Of a stretch of DNA of 64,000 nucleotides, positions 39,093 to 48,018 are shown piece after piece. The stretch is from GCA-003244245 sp050699435 (GTDB taxonomy: Bacteria; Actinomycetota; Actinomycetes; Mycobacteriales; Pseudonocardiaceae): positions 124,001 to 188,000 of the forward strand of contig JBOHGM010000001.1 in the NCBI GenBank assembly GCA_050699435.1. The letters are read 5' to 3'. A program made the position numbers and the translations under genes. How positions within the stretch are numbered: the stretch's first letter is position 1; each line of letters opens with the position of its first letter. The notes under the pieces are model-generated. The model was not told where the DNA came from. It was given only the letters and a program-made list of their open reading frames with translations, and did not search any database.

Positions 39093-39838
39093 GCGGGGTT
39101 CCCCCCGGTCAGGGCGTGCACGAGGTAGCTGGCCACCTCGCCGGGCAGGGTGCCGCGGCCGAACACCCGGTCCACGCCGAGCTCGGCGGCCGTCGTCGGG
39201 TCGAACCGCGGCCCGCCGGCCACCAGCAGCGGCCGGTGCTCCCCCATCGCATCCCGGAAGGCCTGCGCGGTCTCCCGGGTACCCCGCAGGTGCGCATTGC
39301 GCTGGGTGACCACCTGGGAGATCAGCACCGCATCGGCCCGCTCCTGCTGGGCTTGCCGGACCAGCTCGGCCACCTCGACCTGGGCTCCCAGATTGATCAC
39401 ACGCAGCTCCCGGTAGTACTCCAGGCCCTTGTGGCCGCCGAACCCCTTCACATTGAGGATGGCGTCGATCCCGACAGTGTGCGCGTCGGTACCCACGCAG
39501 GCACCCAGCACGACGAGTTTGCGATGCAGGGCAGCTCGCACTGCCGCGTTGACCTCGGCAGGGGTCAGCAGCGGATAGTCCCGCTCGACCACCCGGACCT
39601 CGTCGAGATCGACGGTGTGCGTCACCGAGCCGTACACCACCACGAAGGTGAACTCCGAGCCCACCGGAGCGGAGTGCGCCACCATCGCCGGGTGCACGCC
39701 CATCTTGGCGGCGAGCTGCGCAGCGGCCGCCTCCGCCAGCCGGCCGTGCGGCAGCGGCAGCGTGAAAGACAGCTGTACCATCCCGTCGTCGCGGGTGTCC
39801 CCGTAGGGCCGGATCGCGGTCCCCTCACGTTCCATCAC
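39089..39838 (-). CDS. kamE: Lysine 5,6-aminomutase beta subunit
   Basis: 249 residues. Cobalamin-binding motif GTDAHTVGIDAIL, with the lower ligand histidine at residue 120; Lys131 in NVKGFGGHKGLE is spaced 11 residues away, as is the PLP-binding lysine of the clostridial enzyme (His133/Lys144). A Rossmann-like B12 domain follows (VISQVVTQRNAH; LLVAGGPRFD). With KamD it moves the terminal amino group of lysine or beta-lysine using adenosylcobalamin and PLP. GTG start overlaps the kamD stop by one base. Confidence 0.93.
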   Translation of the reverse strand: MMEREGTAIRPYGDTRDDGMVQLSFTLPLPHGRLAEAAAAQLAAKMGVHPAMVAHSAPVGSEFTFVVVYGSVTHTVDLDEVRVVERDYPLLTPAEVNAAVRAALHRKLVVLGACVGTDAHTVGIDAILNVKGFGGHKGLEYYRELRVINLGAQVEVAELVRQAQQERADAVLISQVVTQRNAHLRGTRETAQAFRDAMGEHRPLLVAGGPRFDPTTAAELGVDRVFGRGTLPGEVASYLVHALTGGNPA

Positions 39839-41451
39839 TACTGCCCCGACCCGGTGAGCGTCTCGAGGTCCAGGTCGCAGGCATCCAGCGCGTCGACGGC
39901 CGGGTTGGCATAGCCGTCGGCTTTCTCGACCACTCCCTCGGCGCCTCTGCCCCCTTCGGGTGGGCGCTTCATCAGACCGAAGGTACCGGTGCCGATGGCG
40001 GCGAGCAGTCCGTCGGCGACGATCCGGTCAAGCAGCGCCACCGCCTCGTCGAGCACCTGGTGCGCCCGTTGGACGATGAGCCCGTCGGGAGCGGGGCGGA
40101 AGTCCTGGCCGAGGTTGCCTGCCGCGCCCAGCACGTACCGGGCTCCTCGCAGCGCCACGTCCCGGTCGGACAGCCACGGGGTGGCCACGCCCTCCGTCAT
40201 CATCCCGACCAGCAGGATGGACTGCCCGGTGAGCGCACCCGCCAGGGTGAACATCCCGTCCAGCAGGTGTCCCCGGAAGATGTCCCCGGTCATATGCCGG
40301 GTCGGCGGCATCCACTTCAGTGGGGCGTCGGGGAACAGTTCCCTGGCCAGCAGCGCGTGCGCCAGCTCCAGCCGGAACGACTCGGGCAGGTCGGGATCGA
40401 TCTCGAAGGCGTGCCCGAGCCCGATCAGCCGGTCCGGCAACCCGGCCTCATGCGCGAAGTGCTCGTTAAGCAGTTGCGAGACGGTGACGGTGTGCGCGGC
40501 CCCGACGGCGTCGGCCGTGGTGAGGTAGTTGTCCTCACCGGTGTTGATGACGATGCCGGCGCGGGCGTGCACCTGCCGGGAGAAGCGCTGGTCGACGAAC
40601 GTGCGAACCGGGTTGATGTCGCGGAACAGGATCCCGTACATCGAATCGTTGAGCATCATGTCGAGGCGCTCCAGGCCGGCCAGCACCGCGATCTCGGGCA
40701 TACACAGGCCGCTGGCGTAATTGGTGAGCCGGATATAGCGGCCCACCTCGGCCGAGACATCGTCGAGCGCGGCCCGCATGATGCGGAAGTTCTGCTGGGT
40801 GGCATAGGTGCCTGCATAGCCGTGGTGAGTGGCCCCCTCGGGCACGTAGTCCAGCAGCGACTGTCCGGTGGAGCGGATCACCGCGATCACGTCGGCGCCG
40901 GCCCGGGCGGCCTCGCAGGCCTGCACCACGTCCTCGTCGATGTCCCCGGTGGCGACGATGAGGTAGATCCAGGGACTGCGCGGGGGATTGCCGAGTCGGT
41001 GCACCAGCCGGTCCCGCTGGGTGCGGTTGCGGTCGATCTGGCGCAGGCCGGCCGTGACCGCGCGGCGTGCCGCGGCCGCGGCACTGCGACGTTCCCGGCC
41101 AACCGGCAGCCGGTAGCGCACCCGCCCGGCCACGGTCGCCTCGGCCAGTTCGGTGAGCGAGCCCAGACCGTGCTCGGCCACGGCATGGAAGGCAGGCAGG
41201 CAGGCGCCGTCCTGCAGCCCGCAGTGCGCGGCGATGGTGTCCACCACCAGGTTCACCCGGGGCACCGCCGCGTCCGGTGCATTGTCCGGCGCCGTGTCCT
41301 GCGCGCCGGACAGGCCGGCCAGCCGCAGAGTGGCCCGCTCCACGCTGACCGTCGTGCGGTCGCGGGCCAGTGCGACGACCGGGGCGGCCGCCCTGGCAGC
41401 CAGCTCACGGGCGCGCGCCACCTTCGCGGGATCCAGGCCCAGCCGGTTCAT
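39838..41451 (-). CDS. kamD: Lysine 5,6-aminomutase alpha subunit
   Basis: 537 residues from ATG 41451; the longer frame to 41508 runs back into the upstream gene. TIM-barrel subunit of the AdoCbl/PLP-dependent mutase. Family blocks include VIRSTGQSLLDYVPEGATHHGYAGT region (about 210-235), YASGLCMPEIAVLAGLERLD and HMTGDIFRGHLLDGMF. It pairs with KamE, which follows directly. The start is coupled to the amidohydrolase stop (TGATG). Confidence 0.93.
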   Translation of the reverse strand: MNRLGLDPAKVARARELAARAAAPVVALARDRTTVSVERATLRLAGLSGAQDTAPDNAPDAAVPRVNLVVDTIAAHCGLQDGACLPAFHAVAEHGLGSLTELAEATVAGRVRYRLPVGRERRSAAAAARRAVTAGLRQIDRNRTQRDRLVHRLGNPPRSPWIYLIVATGDIDEDVVQACEAARAGADVIAVIRSTGQSLLDYVPEGATHHGYAGTYATQQNFRIMRAALDDVSAEVGRYIRLTNYASGLCMPEIAVLAGLERLDMMLNDSMYGILFRDINPVRTFVDQRFSRQVHARAGIVINTGEDNYLTTADAVGAAHTVTVSQLLNEHFAHEAGLPDRLIGLGHAFEIDPDLPESFRLELAHALLARELFPDAPLKWMPPTRHMTGDIFRGHLLDGMFTLAGALTGQSILLVGMMTEGVATPWLSDRDVALRGARYVLGAAGNLGQDFRPAPDGLIVQRAHQVLDEAVALLDRIVADGLLAAIGTGTFGLMKRPPEGGRGAEGVVEKADGYANPAVDALDACDLDLETLTGSGQ

Positions 41452-42989
41452 CCCAGCGCACCTTCCCGCTCGAAGAGCACCCGGCCACGGTGCACGGTGC
41501 GCAGGCACGACGGGGTGCCGACGCTAGGGAAGGTGGGGCTGTCCCAGATCGCGTAGGACGCAGGCGCGCCGGGGAAGAGCGTGCCGGCCAGCGGGTCCTC
41601 GGTGGCCGCAGCCCGGTACCCGCCGTAGGTGTGCGCCGCGAGGGCCTCGACGGCATTGATCTCCGAGCCTGGGCTGCGATGTCCCACCGCGGCGCGCACG
41701 GCACCCCACGGATCGACCGGGGTGACCGGTGCGTCGGACCCGAACGCCAGCACCACACCGGTCGCCGCGAGCAGCGCATACCGGTTCATCGCGGCGGCCC
41801 GGGCGGCACCGAGCCGCAGCGCGTACATCCCCTGCCGGCCGCCCCAGGCCGCGTCGAATGCGGGCTGCACGCTGGCCACCACGCCCCAGTCGGCCAGCTG
41901 CCGGATCTGGTCGGGAGCCACCATCTCCAGGTGTTCGAGCCGGTGCCTGCAGTGGCGCAGCGCGGTAGCGCCGACGGTGGTTTCGGCCGCCGCAAAGCCG
42001 GCCACCACCGCATCGGCCGCGGCATCCCCGATCACGTGGAACCCGGCTTGGATGCCGGCCAGCGTGCACGCGCCGACGTGCGCGGCGATCTGCTCGGCGT
42101 CCAGATAGGACACTCCATGGCTACCGGGGTCGTCAGCGTAGGGCGCGCGCAGTGCAGCGGTCCGCGAGCCGAGTGCCCCATCGCAGAACAGGTCACCGGC
42201 CAGCCCATGCGCGCCGGTGGCCTCGAGCAGTTCGCGGGCCTGCGCCGCAGTGCTGACCGCCTGACCCCAGTAACCGACCACCTCGACGCCGTGATCCACG
42301 GCAAGCAGGTCGGTGAGGTCGTCGATCCCGGAGACGTCCGGACCGGCGCACTCGTGCACGACAGCGATCCCACGGGCTGCGGCGTCGACCAGGAACGTCT
42401 GTTGGGCCTCCCGGCGCTGCCCTGGCGTGATCGACTCCCGGGCGGCGCGGCGCGCATGATGGTGCGCCTCCCCGGTCAGTGGAGCATCAGGTGCCCAACC
42501 AGGCGCACCGATGGCCTCAGGGACCCGGTCCAGAAGGCCCGAGGACACCGCGGCGGAGTGCACGTCGACCCGGGAAAGGTACACCGGCGCACCGCGCGCG
42601 GCCCGGTCCAGTTCAGTCCGGCTCGGCGGGCGATGCTCGGGCCACGCCGTCTCGTCCCAGCCATGGCCGCACAGCACAGCCCCGGGTCGAGCCTGCCGGG
42701 CGACGGTGTCCAGGCACTCTGCCAGTGACGCGCAACCGCTCAGATCCAGCCCGGCGGCGAAGAGACCTGCGGCGGTGGCGTGCACATGGGCGTCCACGAA
42801 GGCAGGTGTGACCAGCGCACCGTCCAACTCCAGCACCTCGGCCGCGGCGTCGCCGAAGCAGACCCGAGCCGTACTGTCGTCCCCCGTCCAGGCCACCGCG
42901 CCGTCGACGATGGCCATCGCGGTGGCTCCGGCGACCGAAGGGAACCGTCCGTCCAGCAGCACTGTGGTGTTCACGGCGGTGGTGTTCAC
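41448..42989 (-). CDS. YtcJ-like metal-dependent amidohydrolase
   Basis: 513 residues from GTG 42989, which overlaps the kdd stop as GTGA. Amidohydrolase 3 family: metal motif VTPAFVDAHVHATAAG, then FHVIGDAAADAVV, HRLEHLEMV and LAFGSDAPVTPVDPW, with NAVEALAAHTYGGYRAAA in the C-terminal part. Family members hydrolyse varied N-acyl or formimino compounds; the substrate is unknown. Its position inside the lysine aminomutase operon suggests it feeds or protects the pathway, for instance by releasing lysine or an acylated intermediate (speculation). Confidence 0.87.
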   Translation of the reverse strand: MNTTAVNTTVLLDGRFPSVAGATAMAIVDGAVAWTGDDSTARVCFGDAAAEVLELDGALVTPAFVDAHVHATAAGLFAAGLDLSGCASLAECLDTVARQARPGAVLCGHGWDETAWPEHRPPSRTELDRAARGAPVYLSRVDVHSAAVSSGLLDRVPEAIGAPGWAPDAPLTGEAHHHARRAARESITPGQRREAQQTFLVDAAARGIAVVHECAGPDVSGIDDLTDLLAVDHGVEVVGYWGQAVSTAAQARELLEATGAHGLAGDLFCDGALGSRTAALRAPYADDPGSHGVSYLDAEQIAAHVGACTLAGIQAGFHVIGDAAADAVVAGFAAAETTVGATALRHCRHRLEHLEMVAPDQIRQLADWGVVASVQPAFDAAWGGRQGMYALRLGAARAAAMNRYALLAATGVVLAFGSDAPVTPVDPWGAVRAAVGHRSPGSEINAVEALAAHTYGGYRAAATEDPLAGTLFPGAPASYAIWDSPTFPSVGTPSCLRTVHRGRVLFEREGALG

Positions 42990-44035
42990 GGCGGCGCAGT
43001 CTTCCCGCTCCCGCCGCGCTGCTCCAACAGGGCCCGCAGCGCGGGATTGTTGCGAACCAGATCCAGCGCCAGTTCCGCGTGCCCCGGGGTGTAACCGTTG
43101 CCGATGAGCATCTCGACATCGGCGGCGAGGCCCTCTGCCCCCAGCGCGGCGGCGGTGAACGAGGTGGCCATCGAGAAGAACACCACGGTCCCGCCATCTG
43201 CGGTGGCCAGCACCGCCCCATGCTCGCAGCTGCCCACGTCCACGCAGACCACCGTGATGTCTACCTGCGGGCGAACGGCGACGGCCACCGCCACCGGGTC
43301 TCGGGCATCGGCGACGACGACCTCGTCGGCCAGCCCCGCGGCACGCACCGCGTTCGCTTGTGCCCGGTCCGGGACCAGGCCGACCAGCCGCCGTGCGCCT
43401 GCCCGGCGAGCCGCGACCAGTGACAGTGACCCCGACCGGCCGGCTGCGCCCAGCACGCAGACCGATGCGTCCGGACCACGGCGGCGCACCACCCGATCGG
43501 TCAGCGCGGGAGCGCCGCACACGTCCAGCACGGACAGCGCCAACTCCTCAGGTAGGTCGGCGGGCAGCGGGGTGGCGATCGAGCGGGCGAAGAGCACCGC
43601 GGTGCCGGTGCACGGGATCTGCCCGTCGCGCCCATCCCAGCGGCACAGCCCGTCGGTGATGCGCAGCGGGGTAAGGGTCAGCGAGACCAGGCTGGCGACC
43701 CGCTGCCCGGTCCGCAGGCCCAGCGGGGAGTCGGGACCTACCGCGCGGACCCGGCCCAGCAGCATCCCACCGGAGCCGGTGACCGGGTTCTGCATCTTGC
43801 CGCGCTCGGCCACGATCGCGAGCACTGCGGCGCGGATCGCGTCCCCGGTGACGTACTGCTCACGCAATTGCCGCAGCGATGCAGCGTCGAGGTTGAGCCA
43901 CTCGACGTCGAGCACCACCTCGTCGGCCCCGGGCTCCGGGTCGGTGTTCAGCCGCCAGGCCCGCTGCGGCAGTACACCTGCGGGCTCGACGACCCGGTGC
44001 AGGCCCCACGGGCAGGACACTGCGTTCAAGTTCAA
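42986..44035 (-). CDS. kdd: L-erythro-3,5-diaminohexanoate dehydrogenase
   Basis: 349 residues. The protein has a family N terminus with CPWGLHRVVEPAG and a Rossmann domain with VCVLGAAGRSGSLSLVAARRAGA (about 205-227) for NAD binding. It oxidises 3,5-diaminohexanoate to 5-amino-3-oxohexanoate in the lysine pathway. The start appears to be TTG 44035, which directly abuts the fxsA stop (TAATTG); a second TTG and a GTG at about 44020 are alternatives. Context with kamD, kamE and kal makes the call firm. Confidence 0.88.
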   Translation of the reverse strand: MNLNAVSCPWGLHRVVEPAGVLPQRAWRLNTDPEPGADEVVLDVEWLNLDAASLRQLREQYVTGDAIRAAVLAIVAERGKMQNPVTGSGGMLLGRVRAVGPDSPLGLRTGQRVASLVSLTLTPLRITDGLCRWDGRDGQIPCTGTAVLFARSIATPLPADLPEELALSVLDVCGAPALTDRVVRRRGPDASVCVLGAAGRSGSLSLVAARRAGARRLVGLVPDRAQANAVRAAGLADEVVVADARDPVAVAVAVRPQVDITVVCVDVGSCEHGAVLATADGGTVVFFSMATSFTAAALGAEGLAADVEMLIGNGYTPGHAELALDLVRNNPALRALLEQRGGSGKTAPP

Positions 44036-44539
44036 TTAGTGACGTTCCGGGCCGGGACGCGGCACCGATGGGTGCTCCTCGACGACCTCGCCCTCGATGA
44101 CAGCGCCGGGCGCGAAGTGCGCGGGTGCGCCGCGTCCCGGGGAGCGCAGCAGTCGCCGTCGGACCAGCGCGCGGGTGGGCGGCAGGAGCAGCAGCAGGCC
44201 GAGGATGTCGGAGACGAAGCCCGGCAGCACGATGAGCACTCCGGCGGCGGCGAGCAGCATCCCGTCGATCACTTCGCGGTGCGGCGGCCTGCGGGTGCGC
44301 AGTGCCTCATTGAACGCGACCAGGGTGCGGATGCCCTCACGGCGCAGCAGAGCCGCCCCGACCAGCGAGGCGAGGAACAGCAGCCCGATGGTGGCGAGTA
44401 CCCCGATCGCATTACCCACCGCGATCAGCACCGTCAGCTCGACGACACCGATGACGAGCAGGATCAGCAGGACAGGCATGGCGCTGGCGCTCCCTCGGAT
44501 CAACGGGCGGGCGGGGCGCACCCGCTTCTTCCCGGTCAA
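44036..44539 (-). CDS. fxsA: FxsA-family membrane protein
   Basis: 167 residues with three or four hydrophobic helices (LLILLVIGVVELTVLIAVG; LATIGLLFLASLVGAAL; VLIVLPGFVSDILGLLLLL), the typical FxsA pattern. In E. coli it modulates exclusion of phage T7; its normal role is not known. It is the first gene of the lysine aminomutase operon, coupled to kdd, perhaps by chance of operon fusion. The start may be 44539 or the in-frame ATG at 44479. Confidence 0.85.
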   Translation of the reverse strand: MTGKKRVRPARPLIRGSASAMPVLLILLVIGVVELTVLIAVGNAIGVLATIGLLFLASLVGAALLRREGIRTLVAFNEALRTRRPPHREVIDGMLLAAAGVLIVLPGFVSDILGLLLLLPPTRALVRRRLLRSPGRGAPAHFAPGAVIEGEVVEEHPSVPRPGPERH

Positions 44540-44590
44540 CGCATGAGCGCCCGACTTCGCTCCCCGTTCGCCACGAGGTCAGGAGAATAT

Positions 44591-44599
44591 TGCTATGAT
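44591..44599 (+). promoter_or_regulatory. Possible extended -10 promoter of kamA
   Basis: TGCTATGAT, an extended -10 pattern, sits in the only AT-rich stretch of the divergent kamA/fxsA intergenic region (44575-44625) and 48 bases ahead of the kamA start. No good -35 hexamer is present at the usual distance. The fxsA-side promoter was not recognised. Confidence 0.35.
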
Positions 44600-44646
44600 A
44601 GAATTTCTGACAGGAAATAGTTCTGAATGTGGAACGGTTGACGTCA

Positions 44647-46134
44647 ATGAGTTCACCTGTGGCGAGCGCCGCGCCGGTCATCGCCGGTCGCACCGCCGGG
44701 CCCTCCGGGGCCGACGAGCAGCCCTATCGTTACGAGCGGCGCGAGCTCGTCGAGCCGGACTGGCGCCGGTTTCCCGGCTGGGCCGACATCACCACGGCGC
44801 AGTGGCGGGACGCTCAGTGGCAGCGGGTGCACTGCGTGCGCAACATCCGCCAGTTGCGCGATGTCCTGGGTAGCCGGGTTGAGGACCGGTTCTACGCCGA
44901 TCTGGCCGCCGATCAGGCCGAGATGGCCACCATGTCGATGCTGTTGCCACCCCAGATGCTCAACACAATGGTCCCTGACCCAGCTGCCGGGCAGGCCGGT
45001 GGCGACCTCACCGCCGCGCTCTATGCCGACCCGGTCCGCCGCTACATGCTGCCGCTGCGCTCGGAACGCGACCCGCTCTGGCCGAGTCACCCGTGCTCGT
45101 CCCGGGACTCGCTGCACGAGGCGGAGATGTGGGTGGTCGAAGGGCTGACGCACCGCTATCCCACCAAGGTGCTCGCCGAGCTGCTGTCCACCTGCCCCCA
45201 GTACTGCGGGCATTGCACCCGAATGGACCTGGTCGGCAACTCCACCGCCCAGGTGGGCAAGCACGCGCTGTCCCTCACTCCGGCCGACCGGCAGGACCGC
45301 ATGATCGACTACCTGTGCCGCACTCCCACTGTCCGGGACGTGGTGGTCTCCGGTGGCGACGTCGCCAACGTGCCCTGGCACCGGCTGGAGGCGTTTCTGA
45401 TGCGGCTGCTCGGCATCGACACGGTGCGCGATATTCGATTGGCGACCAAGGCGCTTGCCGGGTTGCCGCAACACTGGCTGCAGCCACGGGTGATCGAGGG
45501 CCTGGAGCGGGTGGCGCGGACAGCCGGGGGTCGGGGGGTGAACCTGGCCATCCACACCCACGTCAACCACGTCCAGTCGGTGACTCCGCTGGTGGCCGAG
45601 GCTGCCCGCGCGGCACTGGACGCCGGCGTCCGCGATGTACGCAACCAGGGCGTGCTGCTGCGTGGGGTGAACACCACCCCGGAGGCACTGCTGGATCTCT
45701 GCTTCGCCCTGCAGGGCGAAGCGGGCGTGCTCCCTTACTACTTCTACCTCTGCGACATGATCCCGAACGCCGAGCACTGGCGGGTCGCGGTGTGGGAGGC
45801 GCAGGCCCTGCAGGAGGCCATCCTGGGCTGGCTGCCGGGCTACGCCACCCCCCGAATCGTCTGCGACGTGCCTTACGTCGGCAAACGTTGGGTGCACCAG
45901 GCCGCCGAGTACGACCGGGATCGCGGCATCACCTACTGGACCAAGAACTACCGCACCGGCATCGAACGCGGGGACGCCGAGGTCCTCGGACAGCGTTACC
46001 CCTACTACGACCCGATCACGACCCTGCCCGCGTCGGGTCAGGCCTGGTGGAGTGCGCACGCCCCGGCCCGATGCGGAGCGGCTCCCAATCATCGGCCAGG
46101 CAGGCCCGCTGTCGGCGGATATCGGGGGGCCTAG
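44647..46134 (+). CDS. kamA: Lysine 2,3-aminomutase
   Basis: 495 residues from ATG 44647, with GGAACGG nine bases upstream. Radical SAM enzyme: the 4Fe-4S/SAM motif CPQYCGHC has cysteines at 183, 187 and 190. Later blocks VVSGGDVAN, HTHVNHVQSVTPLV, NQGVLLRGVN and YYFYLCDMIPNAEHWR are family features. Uses PLP, SAM and an Fe-S cluster to convert L-lysine to L-beta-lysine. It is divergent from the kam operon and supplies its substrate. It is longer than the clostridial enzyme owing to both termini. Confidence 0.92.
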   Translation: MSSPVASAAPVIAGRTAGPSGADEQPYRYERRELVEPDWRRFPGWADITTAQWRDAQWQRVHCVRNIRQLRDVLGSRVEDRFYADLAADQAEMATMSMLLPPQMLNTMVPDPAAGQAGGDLTAALYADPVRRYMLPLRSERDPLWPSHPCSSRDSLHEAEMWVVEGLTHRYPTKVLAELLSTCPQYCGHCTRMDLVGNSTAQVGKHALSLTPADRQDRMIDYLCRTPTVRDVVVSGGDVANVPWHRLEAFLMRLLGIDTVRDIRLATKALAGLPQHWLQPRVIEGLERVARTAGGRGVNLAIHTHVNHVQSVTPLVAEAARAALDAGVRDVRNQGVLLRGVNTTPEALLDLCFALQGEAGVLPYYFYLCDMIPNAEHWRVAVWEAQALQEAILGWLPGYATPRIVCDVPYVGKRWVHQAAEYDRDRGITYWTKNYRTGIERGDAEVLGQRYPYYDPITTLPASGQAWWSAHAPARCGAAPNHRPGRPAVGGYRGA

Positions 46135-46145
46135 ACTCGGCCGGG

Positions 46146-47091
46146 ATGACCGGCATCCGCCGCTTCGCCGCTGGCCTGCTGCTCGTCATGCTCATCGCGC
46201 CGCTCGTGCGTTCCGATGCAGCTGCTCCCCCGTCCTTCCCGCCGTCCGACGGGCAACCCGATCTCCGTCCGATCGCTGTAGTGAGTCTGGGTGACAGCAC
46301 CATGGCCGGTGAAGGTGCCGGAGACTGTCTGCCCGGCACTCGCGGCGAGAACGGCAACTTCTGCCACCGATCCGCCCACGCGCAGGTGCACCAGATTTCG
46401 CTGCCCGGGGTCAGTCAGCGGATCAACCTCGCCTGCTCCGGTGCCGGGTCGGCGAATGTCGGGTTCGACGCACCCGAGGATGCGGCCGAGACCTCGCAGG
46501 CCGCGCGCCTCGGTGAACTCCGCCCGGCGATACCGGGTGCGGGCCGTGCTGATCGCAGTCGGAGCCAATGACGGACCGTCCTTCGTCGATGTGGTGCTGC
46601 GCTGTGCACAGGCGTGGGTAGTGCGGTGGGGACCACCCTGCTCCGCCGGCCTGGCCCCGCAGTGGCCAGGCCGAATTGCGGCGATGGTGCCCGACGTGGC
46701 AGCCGCAGTGGCCGACGTGCGCACCGCGATGCGCGGCGCCGGCTACCCCGACGGTGACTACGAGCTCGTGCTGCAGTCCTACCCCGCGCCGCTGACCGAG
46801 CGGCTCGCCCCAGAACTGCAGGATCTGTCGGGATGTCCGTTCCGCACCGAGGACCTGGCTGCCAGGGAGTGGATCACCCGGCTTTCCGTCGACTTCGCCC
46901 GGCTCCGCGACAACGACGACGACACCGGCCTGTGGGCCGTCCAGGAGTCCTTCCACCCCAACGCGACCGGTCACGAACAGATCGCAGGCTGCGTGTCCGA
47001 GTTCCTCCAGATGTACGCCCAGGCGTCATCCTGTCAGCCTAATACTGACGGGCTGCTGCACACGGTCCGTCTGCCCACGGCATCGAGATAA
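46146..47091 (+). pseudogene. Secreted SGNH/GDSL hydrolase with a one-base frameshift
   Basis: The first frame (from ATG 46146) has a signal peptide (FAAGLLLVMLIAPLV) and the GDS block VVSLGDSTMAGEGAGDC. The second frame carries IAVGANDGP, and ESFHPNATGHEQIAGCVSE with the catalytic Asp/His region, ending at 47091. The two join if one extra C near 46520 is removed (LGEL then ARRYRVRAV). So the gene is complete except for a single inserted base, either a real mutation or a sequencing error. Likely an extracellular lipase/esterase, unrelated to the kam genes. Confidence 0.7.
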
Positions 47092-47109
47092 TCCGAACGA
47101 TGAGGACCC

Positions 47110-47138
47110 TTGCTCTTGGATCATTGCCCCCCTATGGT
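47110..47138 (+). promoter_or_regulatory. Candidate promoter of the hydrogenase operon
   Basis: TTGCTC (47110-47115) and TATGGT (47133-47138) are 17 bases apart, a reasonable housekeeping-type promoter, 48 bases before the GTG of the first SIS gene. It is the first non-coding gap ahead of a run of tightly spaced genes reaching to 59939. No regulator gene lies in the island. Confidence 0.4.
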
Positions 47139-47185
47139 TGTGACTCCAGCCACACATGCAGCAGCAAATGGCGGGAGGTGTGGGC

Positions 47186-47806
47186 GTGTCCAGGTCGCAA
47201 GCCAGGACCGCCACCGCCGAGGATCTCTTCGAGCGGCGCGTACTACCCGTGTATCACCTGGCTGATGACGCCGCTGCGATCGCCGCTGCGTGCCACGCCA
47301 TGGCCGTTCGCTTCCACGGTGGCGGCACTCTCGTGGTGTTCGGCAACGGAGCGGCCAGCACTGATGCCCAGCACGTGGCCGTGGAGTTCGTCCACCCGGT
47401 GATTGTGGGCAAGCGCGCGCTGCCTGCGATCTCGTTGACCTCCGACGTCGCGACAGTCACCGGGATCGCTGGCATGGAGGGCTTCGACGAGATTTTCGCG
47501 CATCAACTGCGCCATCTCGCCACGCCGAAGGACATCGCGCTGGGGATCTCCGCCGACGGCGACTGCGGCAATGTCTTCCGCGGCCTCGCGACCGGCCGGG
47601 AACTGGGCATGCTCACGATCGCGCTCGTTGGCGGCGACGGCGGGCGGATCGCGTCGCTCCGGGCCGCTGACCATGTCCTGGTTGCGCGGTCCGACGACCC
47701 GCGAGTGATCAAAGAGGTACACGTGACCACTTACCACGTGCTGTGGGAATTGGTACACGTGTTCTTCGAGCATCCGGGTCTGCTCCCACCGGAAGTGGTC
47801 TCATGA
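47186..47806 (+). CDS. SIS-domain protein, GmhA-like, hydrogenase-associated
   Basis: 206 residues from GTG 47186, which has GGGAGG seven bases upstream; the frame is open to 47156. SIS fold: TLVVFGNGAASTDAQHVAVEFVH and the end VTTYHVLWELVHVFFEHPG, as in phosphoheptose isomerases. GmhA-type enzymes isomerise sedoheptulose-7-phosphate, but no heptose pathway is here. Instead it is coupled to a HypC variant and a second SIS gene just before the hydrogenase subunits. Role in hydrogenase biogenesis unknown. Confidence 0.82.
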   Translation: MSRSQARTATAEDLFERRVLPVYHLADDAAAIAAACHAMAVRFHGGGTLVVFGNGAASTDAQHVAVEFVHPVIVGKRALPAISLTSDVATVTGIAGMEGFDEIFAHQLRHLATPKDIALGISADGDCGNVFRGLATGRELGMLTIALVGGDGGRIASLRAADHVLVARSDDPRVIKEVHVTTYHVLWELVHVFFEHPGLLPPEVVS

Positions 47807-48018
47807 ACATTCCAGAATGTCACGGCGAGGTGTGCATCACCTGCTCGGATGAGGCCGTCACGGTGCGCATCGTCCAACTGCTTCCTGACGACCTGGCTGT
47901 CGTGGACACCAGGTCCGGCAACGAGGAGGTGAGCATTGCGTTAGTGACGGCGGGGATCGGTGACGAGATCCTCGTCCACGCCAAGGAGGCAATCGCGGTC
48001 CTGGGGCGGTCGGTATGA
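47803..48018 (+). CDS. HypC/HupF-family variant
   Basis: 71 residues; ATG overlaps the preceding stop as ATGA. The beta-barrel pattern of HypC is seen (AVTVRIVQLLPDDLAVV, then IALVTAGIGDEILVHAKEAIAVL). Unlike true HypC it does not begin Met-Cys: the first cysteines are C6, C11 and C14 in ECHGEVCITC. True HypC is present further along (55879). It may chaperone the large subunit or an Fe precursor in a modified way (inference). Confidence 0.75.
   Translation: MNIPECHGEVCITCSDEAVTVRIVQLLPDDLAVVDTRSGNEEVSIALVTAGIGDEILVHAKEAIAVLGRSV

Noticed and set aside
40060..41556. 498-codon plus-strand frame opposite kamD
   Set aside because: Histidine/arginine-rich shadow of kamD; kamD carries the clear family motifs.
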